This document shows positions 6,254-13,227 of a DNA stretch of 16,237 nt, one piece after another. The translations under genes were made by a program, and so were the position numbers. The stretch's first letter is position 1; the number at the start of each line of letters is the position of its first letter. Source of the DNA: GCA-2731375 sp964462145. Lineage in GTDB: Bacteria; Pseudomonadota; Alphaproteobacteria; GCA-2731375. The notes beneath the pieces are model-generated. The model was not told the origin of the DNA. It searched no databases and worked only from the letters and a program-made list of their open reading frames with translations. The stretch is taken from the NCBI GenBank assembly GCA_964462145.1, contig CAYWYB010000092.1, positions 1 to 16,237 on the forward strand, written 5' to 3'.

Positions 6254-7504
6254 GTGAGTGGTCCCAAACCCGGCGCCCCATCGGCCAGACCGTCAGCCCT
6301 GGCGCCTTTCGCGGTGCGCAGTTTCCGCTTTCAGTGGCCGTCGGATCTGCTGACCTCCTGGGCCTTCGAGATGGAGATCCTGATCCTGGGCTGGTACGTG
6401 CTGGTGGAAACGAATTCGGTGCTGCTGTTGACTGCCTTTGGCTCCCTGCAATTCCTCGGTACCTTGATTTCGCCGTTGTTGGGCGTGGTCGCCGACAGGG
6501 TTGGCCGGCGGGCGGTGCTGTGCACCATGCGGGCCATATACACCGCCCTGGCCCTGGCCATACTGATCCCGGCACTGGGCGGCGGCTTGAATGTCTACTA
6601 CGTCTTCGCCCTTGCCCTGCTGGCCGGTCTGGTGCGTCCCTCGGACCTGGTCATGCGCAATTCCCTGATCGGCGACACGGTGCCCAGCGGCATGCTGGCC
6701 AGTGCCATCAGCCTGTCGCGCACGACCATGGACTCGGCCCGCATCGCCGGCGCCCTGGCCGGCGCGGGCCTGTTCGCCACCCTGGGCATCGGCCCAGCCT
6801 ATATCGGCGTTGCCGCGTTGTATGGCATCGCCCTTCTGCTGACTCTTGGCGTTGCCGGTCCCGGCCCGGCGGTGGCGGCTGCGAAACCAGCGGCGCCCCG
6901 AACCACGGCCTGGCAGGAACTGAAGGCCGGCCTGGCCTATGTCTGGAAGACGCCGGAGGTGCTGGCGCTGATGCTGCTGGCCTTTTGGGTCAATCTGACG
7001 GCCTATCCGATCTCCATGGGTTTGCTGCCATACGTGGCCAGGGAAATTTACGCCCTCGACCAAAACGGCCTGGGCCACCTGGTGGCGGGCTATGCCGGCG
7101 GCGCCCTGCTGGGCTCCATCGCAATGATCGTCAGCGGCGGCGCCCGGCGCCCGGGACGGTTCATGATACTGTCCATCATCATCTGGTATCTTTTGATGGT
7201 GATATTCGCCTGGCAGGATACGAAATGGCCCGGCTTTGCCATTCTGCTGGTTGTCGGCGTGGTGCAAAGCACGGCGATGATTTCCATGTCGGTGACCTTG
7301 CTGCAAATCACGCCGGAGCAATTCAGGGGCCGTATCATGGGCGTCCGCATATTGGCAGTTTATGGCCTGCCCGTGGGCCTGCTGACGGCCGGCGCATTGG
7401 TTGATTGGACTGGTTTCGCCAACGCCGTTACGATTTACGCCTTGTTGGGCATAATGTGTACAGGATGGATCGCGCTGAGGTGGCGCGCGGTAATTTGGCG
7501 TTAG
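6254..7504 (+). CDS. MFS transporter, EntS/DHA3-like (MFS_3) exporter
   Basis: A roughly 416-residue polytopic inner-membrane protein with about 12 hydrophobic helices. The MFS loop 2-3 motif is visible as GVVADRVGRRAVL after the second helix, and a second copy is degenerate. The opening FAVRSFRFQWPSDLLTSWAFEMEILILGWYVL resembles the MFS_3 / enterobactin-exporter branch, which exports small molecules by proton antiport; the substrate is unknown. The start is uncertain. ATG 6230 has no ribosome site, whereas GTG 6254 has AAGGGAA at 6238-6244 with 9-nt spacing, so I use GTG. It follows the peptidase closely and precedes the amidohydrolase by 35 bp, consistent with one operon. Confidence 0.85.
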   Translation: MSGPKPGAPSARPSALAPFAVRSFRFQWPSDLLTSWAFEMEILILGWYVLVETNSVLLLTAFGSLQFLGTLISPLLGVVADRVGRRAVLCTMRAIYTALALAILIPALGGGLNVYYVFALALLAGLVRPSDLVMRNSLIGDTVPSGMLASAISLSRTTMDSARIAGALAGAGLFATLGIGPAYIGVAALYGIALLLTLGVAGPGPAVAAAKPAAPRTTAWQELKAGLAYVWKTPEVLALMLLAFWVNLTAYPISMGLLPYVAREIYALDQNGLGHLVAGYAGGALLGSIAMIVSGGARRPGRFMILSIIIWYLLMVIFAWQDTKWPGFAILLVVGVVQSTAMISMSVTLLQITPEQFRGRIMGVRILAVYGLPVGLLTAGALVDWTGFANAVTIYALLGIMCTGWIALRWRAVIWR

Positions 7505-7539
7505 GCTATTTGGCGCTAGCTGTTTTCAAGGACAGAACC

Positions 7540-8781
7540 ATGAGCAAGAACACACTGGAAGTAAACGGCGGTAGGCTTTGGGATAGTTTGGAAGCCTCAG
7601 GCGAAATCGGCAAATTGCGCGGTACCGGCCTGCGCCGCCTGCCGCTGACGGACGCGGACAAGGAAATGCGCGATACCTTTTGCGCCTGGGCCAGGGACGC
7701 CGGCTGTGAGGTCGAGGTGGATCAGGTCGGCAACATCTTTGCCCGCCGCAAGGGCCGCGATGACAGCCTGCCCGCCATTGCCACGGGCAGCCATCTTGAT
7801 ACCCAGATGTGTGGCGGCAAGTACGACGGCGTCCTTGGTGTCATGAGCGGCCTGGAAGTGATCCGCACCCTGAATGATCTGGGCCTGGAGACCAAGCGCC
7901 CGATCGAGCTGGTGGTCTGGAGCAACGAAGAGGGCGCCCGCTATACCCCGCCCATGCAGGGCTCCCTCGCCTTTGTCGGCGATCTTAGCCTGGAGACGGT
8001 ATTGTCATCCGAGGATACCGACGGCCTGCGCTTTGGCGATGAGCTGCAACGCATCGGCTATGACGGCGCGCGTTCCTTGGGCCAAAGCAAGTTCGAGGCC
8101 TATCTTGAACTGCATATTGAACAGGGCCCGGTGCTGGAGCGCATGGGCATCGACACCGGTATCGTGGTCGGCGGCTTTAAATCCCACGGCCTGCGCATTC
8201 AGGTCACGGGCAACACGGCCCACGTCGGACCCACGCCCATGGACGAGCGGCAAAATGCCCTGGTCGGCGCGGCACATTTGATTACGGCGGTGGACGCCAT
8301 AGGCTGGCAGCATCACCCCGAGGGCGGCAAAAGCACGACGCCCTTCATCAGCTGCTTTCCCAATCTGCCCGGCATCATTCCCGAGGCGGCACAATTGACA
8401 GTCGATTTCCGCCATCCCGAACCGGATATGGCCGACCAGATGCTGGCGGAGGTCAAGGCGGCCATGGACGCGGCGGCGGAAAAGGCCAATGTGAAGATGG
8501 AGATCATCGACAGCTGGTCATTTGGCGACAATCCGTTTTCCGATATCTGCCTAAAGGCCCTGGAGGAAACGGCGGATAACATGGGCATTGGCTATATGGA
8601 GATCCGCAGCCAGGCCGGGCACGACGCCTATGCCATCGGCAAGGTGGCGCCCATGGGCATGATCTTCACGCCGTGCACCGGCGGCGTCAGCCACAATGTG
8701 GAAGAAAGCATAGAGTTGGATAAAACCCTGAACGGCGTCAACCTGCTACTCAATACCATGGTCGGAATGGCCAACCGTTAG
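7540..8781 (+). CDS. M20-family Zn-dependent amidohydrolase (N-carbamoyl-amino-acid hydrolase / allantoate amidohydrolase type)
   Basis: A 413-residue HyuC/AmaB-like hydrolase that removes carbamoyl groups from N-carbamoyl amino acids, beta-ureidopropionate or allantoate. Metal ligands and catalytic residues are visible: GSHLDT (His85, Asp87), the bridging Asp96 in GKYDGVLG, SNEEGARY (Glu130/131), ELHIEQGP (His192) and SHNVEE (His385). GHTAHVGPTPMxxR-like sequence occurs as NTAHVGPTPMDER (225-237), the dimerisation-lid region. ATG 7540 is chosen over upstream in-frame codons because AAGGA at 7528-7532 precedes it by 7 nt and the upstream frame lies inside the MFS gene. The C-terminal sequence is complete. 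Exact substrate cannot be assigned. Confidence 0.9.
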   Translation: MSKNTLEVNGGRLWDSLEASGEIGKLRGTGLRRLPLTDADKEMRDTFCAWARDAGCEVEVDQVGNIFARRKGRDDSLPAIATGSHLDTQMCGGKYDGVLGVMSGLEVIRTLNDLGLETKRPIELVVWSNEEGARYTPPMQGSLAFVGDLSLETVLSSEDTDGLRFGDELQRIGYDGARSLGQSKFEAYLELHIEQGPVLERMGIDTGIVVGGFKSHGLRIQVTGNTAHVGPTPMDERQNALVGAAHLITAVDAIGWQHHPEGGKSTTPFISCFPNLPGIIPEAAQLTVDFRHPEPDMADQMLAEVKAAMDAAAEKANVKMEIIDSWSFGDNPFSDICLKALEETADNMGIGYMEIRSQAGHDAYAIGKVAPMGMIFTPCTGGVSHNVEESIELDKTLNGVNLLLNTMVGMANR

Positions 8782-8815
8782 ACGATTTTCGCGATCCGCC
8801 CATAAAGAGCAAACG

Positions 8816-8841
8816 AAAAGGGGAGCGGCGAACCGCTCCCC
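8816..8841 (-). terminator. Intrinsic terminator (minus strand, hairpin shared by both strands)
   Basis: GGGGAGCGG (8820-8828), loop CGAA and CCGCTCCCC (8833-8841) make a perfect 9-bp GC-rich stem. On the minus strand the stem is followed at once by TTTT (8819-8816), so it terminates transcription from the cyclase remnant and dehydrogenase side. On the plus strand no T-run follows, though the hairpin may still help end the M20 operon. Confidence 0.85.
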
Positions 8842-8865
8842 CAGACGTCGGATTGTTGCAGCCGG

Positions 8866-9210
8866 CTACCACATGGCGACCGGGTTGATGATCATCTGTA
8901 CCGAACCCCTGACCCGGGCTTGGCCCAGGACGAACATGAACTCATGCACGCCCTCTTTTGCCAGGCGCCCCGTATACATGGTCTCCAGGATATAAATGCC
9001 GTTTTCCTTCAATAACGTGACATGGCCGTAGAAGATCTTGTCGTCTTTTGCCGGCGGGACCGCTTCGACGCCCCAGGTGTCCGCACCCACAGCCATTGGG
9101 TTCAAACCCGCTAGGTAGACTGCGGCTTCGTTATTCAGACCCGGCTCCATTGAGCCCCAGGATTTGGGATCTGGTTCCAATTTGCCATCGGTCCAACCGG
9201 TGTGAAGTAA
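8866..9210 (-). pseudogene. 3' remnant of a cyclase-family (kynurenine-formamidase-like) gene
   Basis: The frame reads LLHTGWTDG at its upstream end and continues through PGLNNEAAVYLAGL, GADTWGVEAVP and ETMYTGRLAKEG to FVLGQARVRGSVQMIINPVA. This is the complete C-terminal part of a cyclase-family protein (metal-dependent formamidase-type amidohydrolases, usually about 250-330 residues). The N-terminal portion with the metal-binding HxGTHxD-type motif is missing. Upstream, the same frame gives low-complexity Arg-rich sequence with no family likeness and then a stop, while another frame encodes a membrane segment. About 115 residues remain and there is no credible start or ribosome site. The residual coding sequence is well preserved, so the truncation is probably recent. 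It ends just before a strong terminator. Confidence 0.75.
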
Positions 9211-9417
9211 AGGACGTAAGCCGCGACATTCAGACAGGGCTGGGTCAGGGCGACGCCAGCGACCAGCGCCATGATCGCGACGCCCTTGAAAGGATTAATC
9301 GCCGCCATTAGTCGCTGACAGGGGCGCCCGGCCCGTCTTTAGCCGCGCGATGGAGAGAAAATTATAGGTGGTGCCGATCAGCGCATAGGCGAGTTGCAGC
9401 CCGACGACGATGCTCAT
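9211..9417 (-). pseudogene. Frameshifted remnant of a small membrane protein coupled to the dehydrogenase
   Basis: ATG 9417 overlaps the dehydrogenase TGA as ATGA and reads a 40-residue ORF to the stop at 9295: a hydrophobic helix, GLQLAYALIGTTYNFLSIA, then RLKTGRAPLSATNGGD. A second ORF from ATG 9308 begins MAAINPFKGVAIMALVAGVA and carries another helix. Imperfect copies GCGACTAAT (9315-9307) and GCGATTAAT (9302-9294), minus strand, lie exactly 13 nt apart. Removing 13 nt joins the two pieces into ...LSATNPFKGVAIM..., a natural two-helix protein, so I read this as a duplication frameshift. Beyond about 9205 the second frame enters the cyclase remnant. The alternative is two genuine coupled small proteins. 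Function is unknown. Confidence 0.55.
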
Positions 9418-10382
9418 CCGTCCTCGAGTTCCGGAATAACCCATAGCGGCGCCGCGCCCCGGTTGACGCGCTGCACATTGTCGAAGGCATTGCGCACCCG
9501 CGCCTTGTTGCTTTCGAACGTTGGGCCGGCCATGTGCGGTGTCAGAGTGACGTTGTCCAGACCAAGCAAAGGGTTCTCGGGCGCCGGCGGCTCGACATCG
9601 AACACGTCCAGGCCGGCGCCGGCGATGCGGTTGTTGGCCAAGGCATCGTGCAAGGCGACTTCATCTATGACCGGCCCGCGCGAGGTGTTGATCACGGTGG
9701 CGGTCGGTTTCATCAGGGCCAGTTCCGCCGCGCCGATCATGTGCTGGGTCGAAGGGTTAAGGGGCACATGCAGGCTGACCAGATCGGACTCGGCCAACAA
9801 CTCCCGCATCAGACGAAAGCGCACGCCCAGGGCGTCTTCCTCCGCCTCGCTCAGGCGTTCGATATCGTAATAGGTGACGGCCATGCCGAAAGCCTGGGCC
9901 AGCCGCGCGGTTTTTTTGCCGATGGCGCCCAGGCCGATAATGCCCAGGCTCCTGTTCCGCAGTTCGTGCAGTTCCAACACATTGTTGCTGCGCCAGCGCC
10001 CCGCCGCCACATCGCCGTGCTGACGCACCAGCTGGCGGGAGGTGGCCAGCATCAACAGCAAGGCATGTTCGGAAACGGCCACGGAATTGGCGCCGCCATT
10101 ATTGGAAATCGGCACGCCGGCTTTTTGCGCGGCGGGGATATCGGCCCGGTCATAGCCGGCGCTGAGCAATTGGATCAGTTTCAGATTGGGCGCGGCGGCG
10201 TACAATTCATCGTCCACCAGCATATCGACGAAGCCGACCAGATATTCGGCCGTCGCCAGGGCCGCATTATATTCCGCGCTACGGGCCTCGGTGATAATCA
10301 GCTCATAGCCGGTGGGCACCAGTTCCCGGGCGAAATCCGCCGCCGCCGGAAATGTCGTTACGAAAACAATCTTCGAGCTCAT
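9414..10382 (-). CDS. D-2-hydroxyacid dehydrogenase (NAD-dependent)
   Basis: A 322-residue dehydrogenase of the D-isomer-specific 2-hydroxyacid family, which interconverts 2-oxo acids and D-2-hydroxy acids with NAD(P). The nucleotide-binding motif is GIIGLGAIGKKTA (147-159), with Asp173 in TYYDIER at the end of beta-2 favouring NAD. The catalytic set is Arg235 (NTSRGPVID), Glu264 (DVFDVEPP) and His283 (LTPHMAG). SAGYD (75-79) is the substrate-binding loop. GGGGAG at 10392-10397 lies 9 nt before the ATG. The stop codon overlaps the start of the small membrane-protein remnant (ATGA). It is divergent from the CoA-transferase at 10539. Substrate (phosphoglycerate, glyoxylate or aromatic 2-oxo acids) is not decidable here. 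Confidence 0.9.
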   Translation of the reverse strand: MSSKIVFVTTFPAAADFARELVPTGYELIITEARSAEYNAALATAEYLVGFVDMLVDDELYAAAPNLKLIQLLSAGYDRADIPAAQKAGVPISNNGGANSVAVSEHALLLMLATSRQLVRQHGDVAAGRWRSNNVLELHELRNRSLGIIGLGAIGKKTARLAQAFGMAVTYYDIERLSEAEEDALGVRFRLMRELLAESDLVSLHVPLNPSTQHMIGAAELALMKPTATVINTSRGPVIDEVALHDALANNRIAGAGLDVFDVEPPAPENPLLGLDNVTLTPHMAGPTFESNKARVRNAFDNVQRVNRGAAPLWVIPELEDG

Positions 10383-10406
10383 GGCTCACTTCTCCCCGTT
10401 TGGAAC

Positions 10407-10436
10407 GTGCAAGTATTCTTCGGAATTTCTTTGCAC
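10407..10436. promoter_or_regulatory. Interrupted palindrome with TTCG loop in the dehydrogenase / CoA-transferase divergent promoter
   Basis: GTGCAA (10407-10412) pairs with TTGCAC (10431-10436), and inside it ATTC-TTCG-GAAT (10415-10426) forms a second stem with the stable UUCG-type loop. A TATAAA on the minus strand (10442-10437) directly beside it could be the -10 of the dehydrogenase. The site could be an operator or a leader hairpin; only the symmetry is directly seen. Confidence 0.35.
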
Positions 10437-10538
10437 TTTATACCTTTTCTACCCAACCTGCGACGATAGACCGGGGACGCCATGAAGCAGTTGCGGTATT
10501 CTATTGCATGGCAGCCGATTATGGGAACGAGGAAGAGC

Positions 10539-11738
10539 ATGAGTAAGCCGGAGAGTTTGCCCCTGGCGGGGGTCAAGGTGCTGGAATTCAGCCATGCGGT
10601 GATGGGACCGACCGCCGGCATGGTCCTGGCTGACCTGGGCGCGACGGTAACCAAGATCGAACCGGTGCCTGATGGCGACCGCACCCGGCATTTGCAAGGC
10701 GTCGGGATTGGCTATTTCCCCCTGCTCTGCCGCAACAAGCAAAGCCTGGCCATTGATCTGAAGGCGCCCGGCACCCGCCCGGCGGTGGAGGCCCTGGTGC
10801 GGCAGTCGGATGTTCTGTTGGAGAATTTTGCCCTCGGCACCATGGACCGCCTGGGCCTGGGCTATGAAGATCTGAAGCTTCTCAATCCCGGCCTGGTCTA
10901 TTTACAGCTAAAGGGTTTTCTCTCGGGCCCCTACGAGGAAAGGCGGGCCCTGGATGAAATCGTGCAGATGATGAGCGGCCTGGCCTATATGACCGGACCG
11001 CCGGGACAGCCACTGCGCGCCGGCGCTTCGGTGGTGGATATCATGGGCGGCATGGCCGGGGTGATTGCCGTTCTGGCCGCCCTGCGCGAACGTGACAGCA
11101 CCGGCCAGGGGCAGCTGGTCAAGGCGGCTTTGTTCGAAACGGCGGTCTTTGCCGTGGGCCAGCACATCGTGCAGCATGCCATCAGTGGCGAGGATTTGGT
11201 GCCCATGTCGGTACCGAACCGGGCCTGGGGTATTTACGACACGTTCGTAAGCGCCGAAGGCAAGCCGATCTTTATCGGCGTGGTCACCGATACTCAGTGG
11301 CTGCGGTTTTGCGAAGTTTTCGAACGGCCTGATCTGCTGGCCGATGAGCGGCTGCAAAGCAACGGCGCCCGGGTTGATCAGCGCTCGTGGCTGGTCGGCG
11401 CCGTGGCCGAGACCTGCAAGGGTTTTTCCACCGAGGAACTGCTGGCGCGGTGTGACAAGGCGCAACTGGCCTTTGGCCCCGTCAACAAGCCCGAGGACCT
11501 GCTGGACGATCCCCACCTGAACATGGACGGCAAACTCCGCGAGATGAAAATTCCCAGCGGCAAGCGGATCAAAACGCCGCGCCTGCCCTTGGAAATGGCC
11601 GGCCGTGATTTTTCCGTGCGCGACGACCCGCCCGCCATCGGCCAACACAGCCGCCAGGTTCTTGGTGATGCCGGCCTCTCGATGGCCGAAATCGATGAAC
11701 TTGTTGCCGCCGGCCAGGTCATTGAAACAGACGCCTAG
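10539..11738 (+). CDS. Family III CoA-transferase (CaiB/BaiF, formyl-CoA-transferase-like)
   Basis: A 399-residue cytoplasmic enzyme that moves CoA between carboxylic acids through an enzyme-bound anhydride. Family marks are the N-terminal GVKVLEFSHAVMGPTAGMVLADLGA (a Rossmann-like start), KIEPVPDGDRTR, the region ENFALGTMDRLGLGYEDL, and the nucleophile Asp167 in SVVDIMGGMAG. Length is typical of the family. GAGGA at 10529-10533 precedes ATG 10539 by 5 nt, so I reject the in-frame upstream starts at 10482 and 10521. A TetR gene follows after 42 bp. The acid substrate is unknown; oxalate, carnitine-like, bile-acid and aryl-acid enzymes share this fold. Confidence 0.9.
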   Translation: MSKPESLPLAGVKVLEFSHAVMGPTAGMVLADLGATVTKIEPVPDGDRTRHLQGVGIGYFPLLCRNKQSLAIDLKAPGTRPAVEALVRQSDVLLENFALGTMDRLGLGYEDLKLLNPGLVYLQLKGFLSGPYEERRALDEIVQMMSGLAYMTGPPGQPLRAGASVVDIMGGMAGVIAVLAALRERDSTGQGQLVKAALFETAVFAVGQHIVQHAISGEDLVPMSVPNRAWGIYDTFVSAEGKPIFIGVVTDTQWLRFCEVFERPDLLADERLQSNGARVDQRSWLVGAVAETCKGFSTEELLARCDKAQLAFGPVNKPEDLLDDPHLNMDGKLREMKIPSGKRIKTPRLPLEMAGRDFSVRDDPPAIGQHSRQVLGDAGLSMAEIDELVAAGQVIETDA

Positions 11739-11744
11739 GATATT

Positions 11745-11760
11745 TATCTATTGATAGATA
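11745..11760. promoter_or_regulatory. Candidate TetR operator (7-2-7 palindrome)
   Basis: TATCTAT-TG-ATAGATA is a perfect 16-nt inverted repeat lying between the CoA-transferase stop and the TetR start, 20 nt upstream of the TetR ATG and 7 nt upstream of its GGGAGG. Size, AT-rich composition and position fit an autoregulatory TetR operator. A further AGAT direct repeat follows on the right. Confidence 0.55.
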
Positions 11761-11780
11761 GATTTGCGGGAGGCAACGGC

Positions 11781-12386
11781 ATGGATGCGCCGGTCAGCAT
11801 GTATGAAGGCATATTGGATGCGGCGGAGCGGCGCATTCGCAAGGTAGGCTATAACGCGGTCAGTTTCAGGGATATTGCCACCGACGTCGGGGTGAAGAGT
11901 GCCAGTGTGCATTATCATTTTCCCCAGAAACAGGATCTGGGCGCCGCCCTGGTGCGCCGCTACAAAGACCGCTTCACGGCTGCACTGGAGGGTACCGCCG
12001 CCGGGCCTCTTGATCCGGATCATCCCGAGGATAGAATGGCGGCGTTTCAGGCCTATCTGGAGCTTTACCGCGGCGCCTTGATTATTGATCAATCGGTTTG
12101 CCTGTGCGCCATACTGGGCGCCGAGGCCATCGGCCTACCGGACATGATTCGATCGGAAATACGGCTGTTTTTTCAGGCCAACCTTGACTGGCTGACGAAA
12201 ACCTTCGCGCCCTGGCCATCGCGGGAGGGTGATTTTTCGCCGCTCGACGTTGTCGCGGGATTGGAGGGCGCCATGATCATCGCCGCCGTTATGGGCGATG
12301 GCGCGGTTCTCGACCGGACAATAACGCGCATGCGGGCGATTTTTAGAGAGCAGGTGTTCGGCAGATCTACCTCCGGCCCGGTGTAG
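11781..12386 (+). CDS. TetR/AcrR-family transcriptional regulator
   Basis: A 201-residue regulator. The N-terminal TetR HTH is complete: ILDAAERRIRKVGYNAVSFR, IATDVGVKSASVHYHFPQK (about 32-50, with the family-typical VHYHFPxK), and KQDLGAALVRRY. The C-terminal ligand domain (about 65-195) is alpha-helical and contains CLCAILGAEAIGLP, resembling the YsiA/AcuR-like C-terminal branch. ATG 11781 is chosen because GGGAGG at 11768-11773 is 7 nt upstream; the in-frame TTG 11751 lies inside the palindrome. It probably represses itself and perhaps the neighbouring CoA-transferase or oxidoreductase genes. The ligand may be a CoA ester or reactive acid, but that is a guess. Confidence 0.9.
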   Translation: MDAPVSMYEGILDAAERRIRKVGYNAVSFRDIATDVGVKSASVHYHFPQKQDLGAALVRRYKDRFTAALEGTAAGPLDPDHPEDRMAAFQAYLELYRGALIIDQSVCLCAILGAEAIGLPDMIRSEIRLFFQANLDWLTKTFAPWPSREGDFSPLDVVAGLEGAMIIAAVMGDGAVLDRTITRMRAIFREQVFGRSTSGPV

Positions 12387-12397
12387 CCTGGAACCAT

Positions 12398-12426
12398 GCC
12401 GGTACTTTAACGCGCTGTTTACCGGC
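12398..12426 (+). other. Inverted repeat downstream of the TetR gene
   Basis: GCCGGTA (12398-12404) and TACCGGC (12420-12426) form a 7-bp stem with a 15-nt loop, 12 bp after the TetR stop. There is no T-run, so it is a weak terminator at best. It could equally be a regulatory site for the Hpt gene that starts 56 bp further on. Confidence 0.3.
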
Positions 12427-12481
12427 GTCCGGCTAACCTTGGCCATCGGCGTAATAGTAAATAATGATTGAAGGTGTAGTG

Positions 12482-12991
12482 ATGGCCAAAACCGGCAATG
12501 AGAAAACGGCGGCACCATCTGACCTCACGGGCAGCCATCAAATGTACGCAACGCCGAACAAGCTGCAGGCCAAGATCGGTGCCAGGCAAGGCGCCAATCA
12601 CGCCGCCCTGATTTTGGCGGAAGATGTCCTGCAAAGCGTCAAGCCTACCTTTGAGGCTCGGTTTGAAGACGAGATGCGCGCCCTGAACTCGCTGTTCGTC
12701 GAGATGCAGGACCGCAACGAATATGATCTGAAGCGGCTTATTACCAAAGTGCACGATGTTCGTGGCGAGGCTGGTACCTTCGGCTATAGTCTGGTGGCGG
12801 AGATCGGTCGTTTGTTGTGTGAGTATCTCGCCAGGGTCGATCAGGTCGGAACAACCGAACAGATGGCCATCTCGGCGCATCTGCAGGCGATGCAGACTGT
12901 TGTGGTTGACAAGATCAAAGGCGCGGGCCCGGAGGTCGCCAAGCAGATCATCGCCGGCCTGAACACGATTATCAGCAAATCGAAAGCCTAG
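12482..12991 (+). CDS. Hpt-domain (histidine phosphotransfer) protein
   Basis: A 169-residue soluble protein. Its second half carries ITKVHDVRGEAGTFGYSLV (about 87-105): a phospho-accepting His91 followed by xxRGxAGxxGY, the Hpt signature variant seen in alphaproteobacterial Hpt proteins. It is followed by helices LVAEIGRLLCEYLARVDQ and the amphipathic stretch ending VAKQIIAGLN. The N-terminal half (about 25-85) is helical with no motif I know. AAGGTG at 12471-12476, 5 nt before ATG 12482, decides the start over ATG 12464. The last codon before the stop is Ala, and the stop TAG is formed by TA plus the first base of the adjoining repeat element, so the original C-terminus may have been slightly different. 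It points towards a histidine kinase on the opposite strand, a possible partner. Confidence 0.75.
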   Translation: MAKTGNEKTAAPSDLTGSHQMYATPNKLQAKIGARQGANHAALILAEDVLQSVKPTFEARFEDEMRALNSLFVEMQDRNEYDLKRLITKVHDVRGEAGTFGYSLVAEIGRLLCEYLARVDQVGTTEQMAISAHLQAMQTVVVDKIKGAGPEVAKQIIAGLNTIISKSKA

Positions 12992-13021
12992 AGCATTTCC
13001 GGGCTATTCTGACCCATTTGA

Positions 13022-13125
13022 CCGGCTTCCCAGGTTCCGTGGGTAGACGCGGTTCGCGGGCCGATGTGGGACATCGTTCAAGAACCGCCCCAGAATTTGT
13101 GCCGCCACGGGATCTGGGAAGCCGG
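13022..13125. repeat. Inner hairpin arm 1 of the repeat element
   Basis: CCGGCTTCCCAG with CCGTGG (13022-13039) pairs with 13108-13125 over 18 positions with two mismatches. Inside it GCGGTTC (13049-13055) pairs with GAACCGC (13082-13088), and CGATGT-GGG-ACATCG (13062-13076) forms the tip. The result is one long stepped hairpin. Confidence 0.8.
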
Positions 13126-13132
13126 CCTTCGG

Positions 13133-13227
13133 TGGCCACCTCAAGCCATTCGGCGGCGTTGCGTTGCTTGCCCGATGCCCCACATCGCGCGGCGCAACGC
13201 GCCTACCCGAATGGCTTGAGGTGGCCA
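13133..13227. repeat. Inner hairpin arm 2 of the repeat element, inverted relative of arm 1
   Basis: TGGCCACCTCAAGCCATTCG (13133-13152) is perfectly complementary to 13208-13227. Inside it GCGTTGCG (13156-13163) pairs with CGCAACGC (13193-13200), and CGATG-CCCCA-CATCG (13173-13187) forms the tip. The reverse complement of the arm-1 tip (CGATGTCCCACATCG) differs from this tip by one base, and CTACCC follows in both, so the two arms look like diverged inverted copies. Confidence 0.8.

Noticed and set aside
9135..9308. 57-residue ORF starting MAAINPFKG as an independent gene
   Set aside because: Its second half overlaps the cyclase remnant in another frame, and its first half looks like the frameshifted continuation of the upstream small protein.
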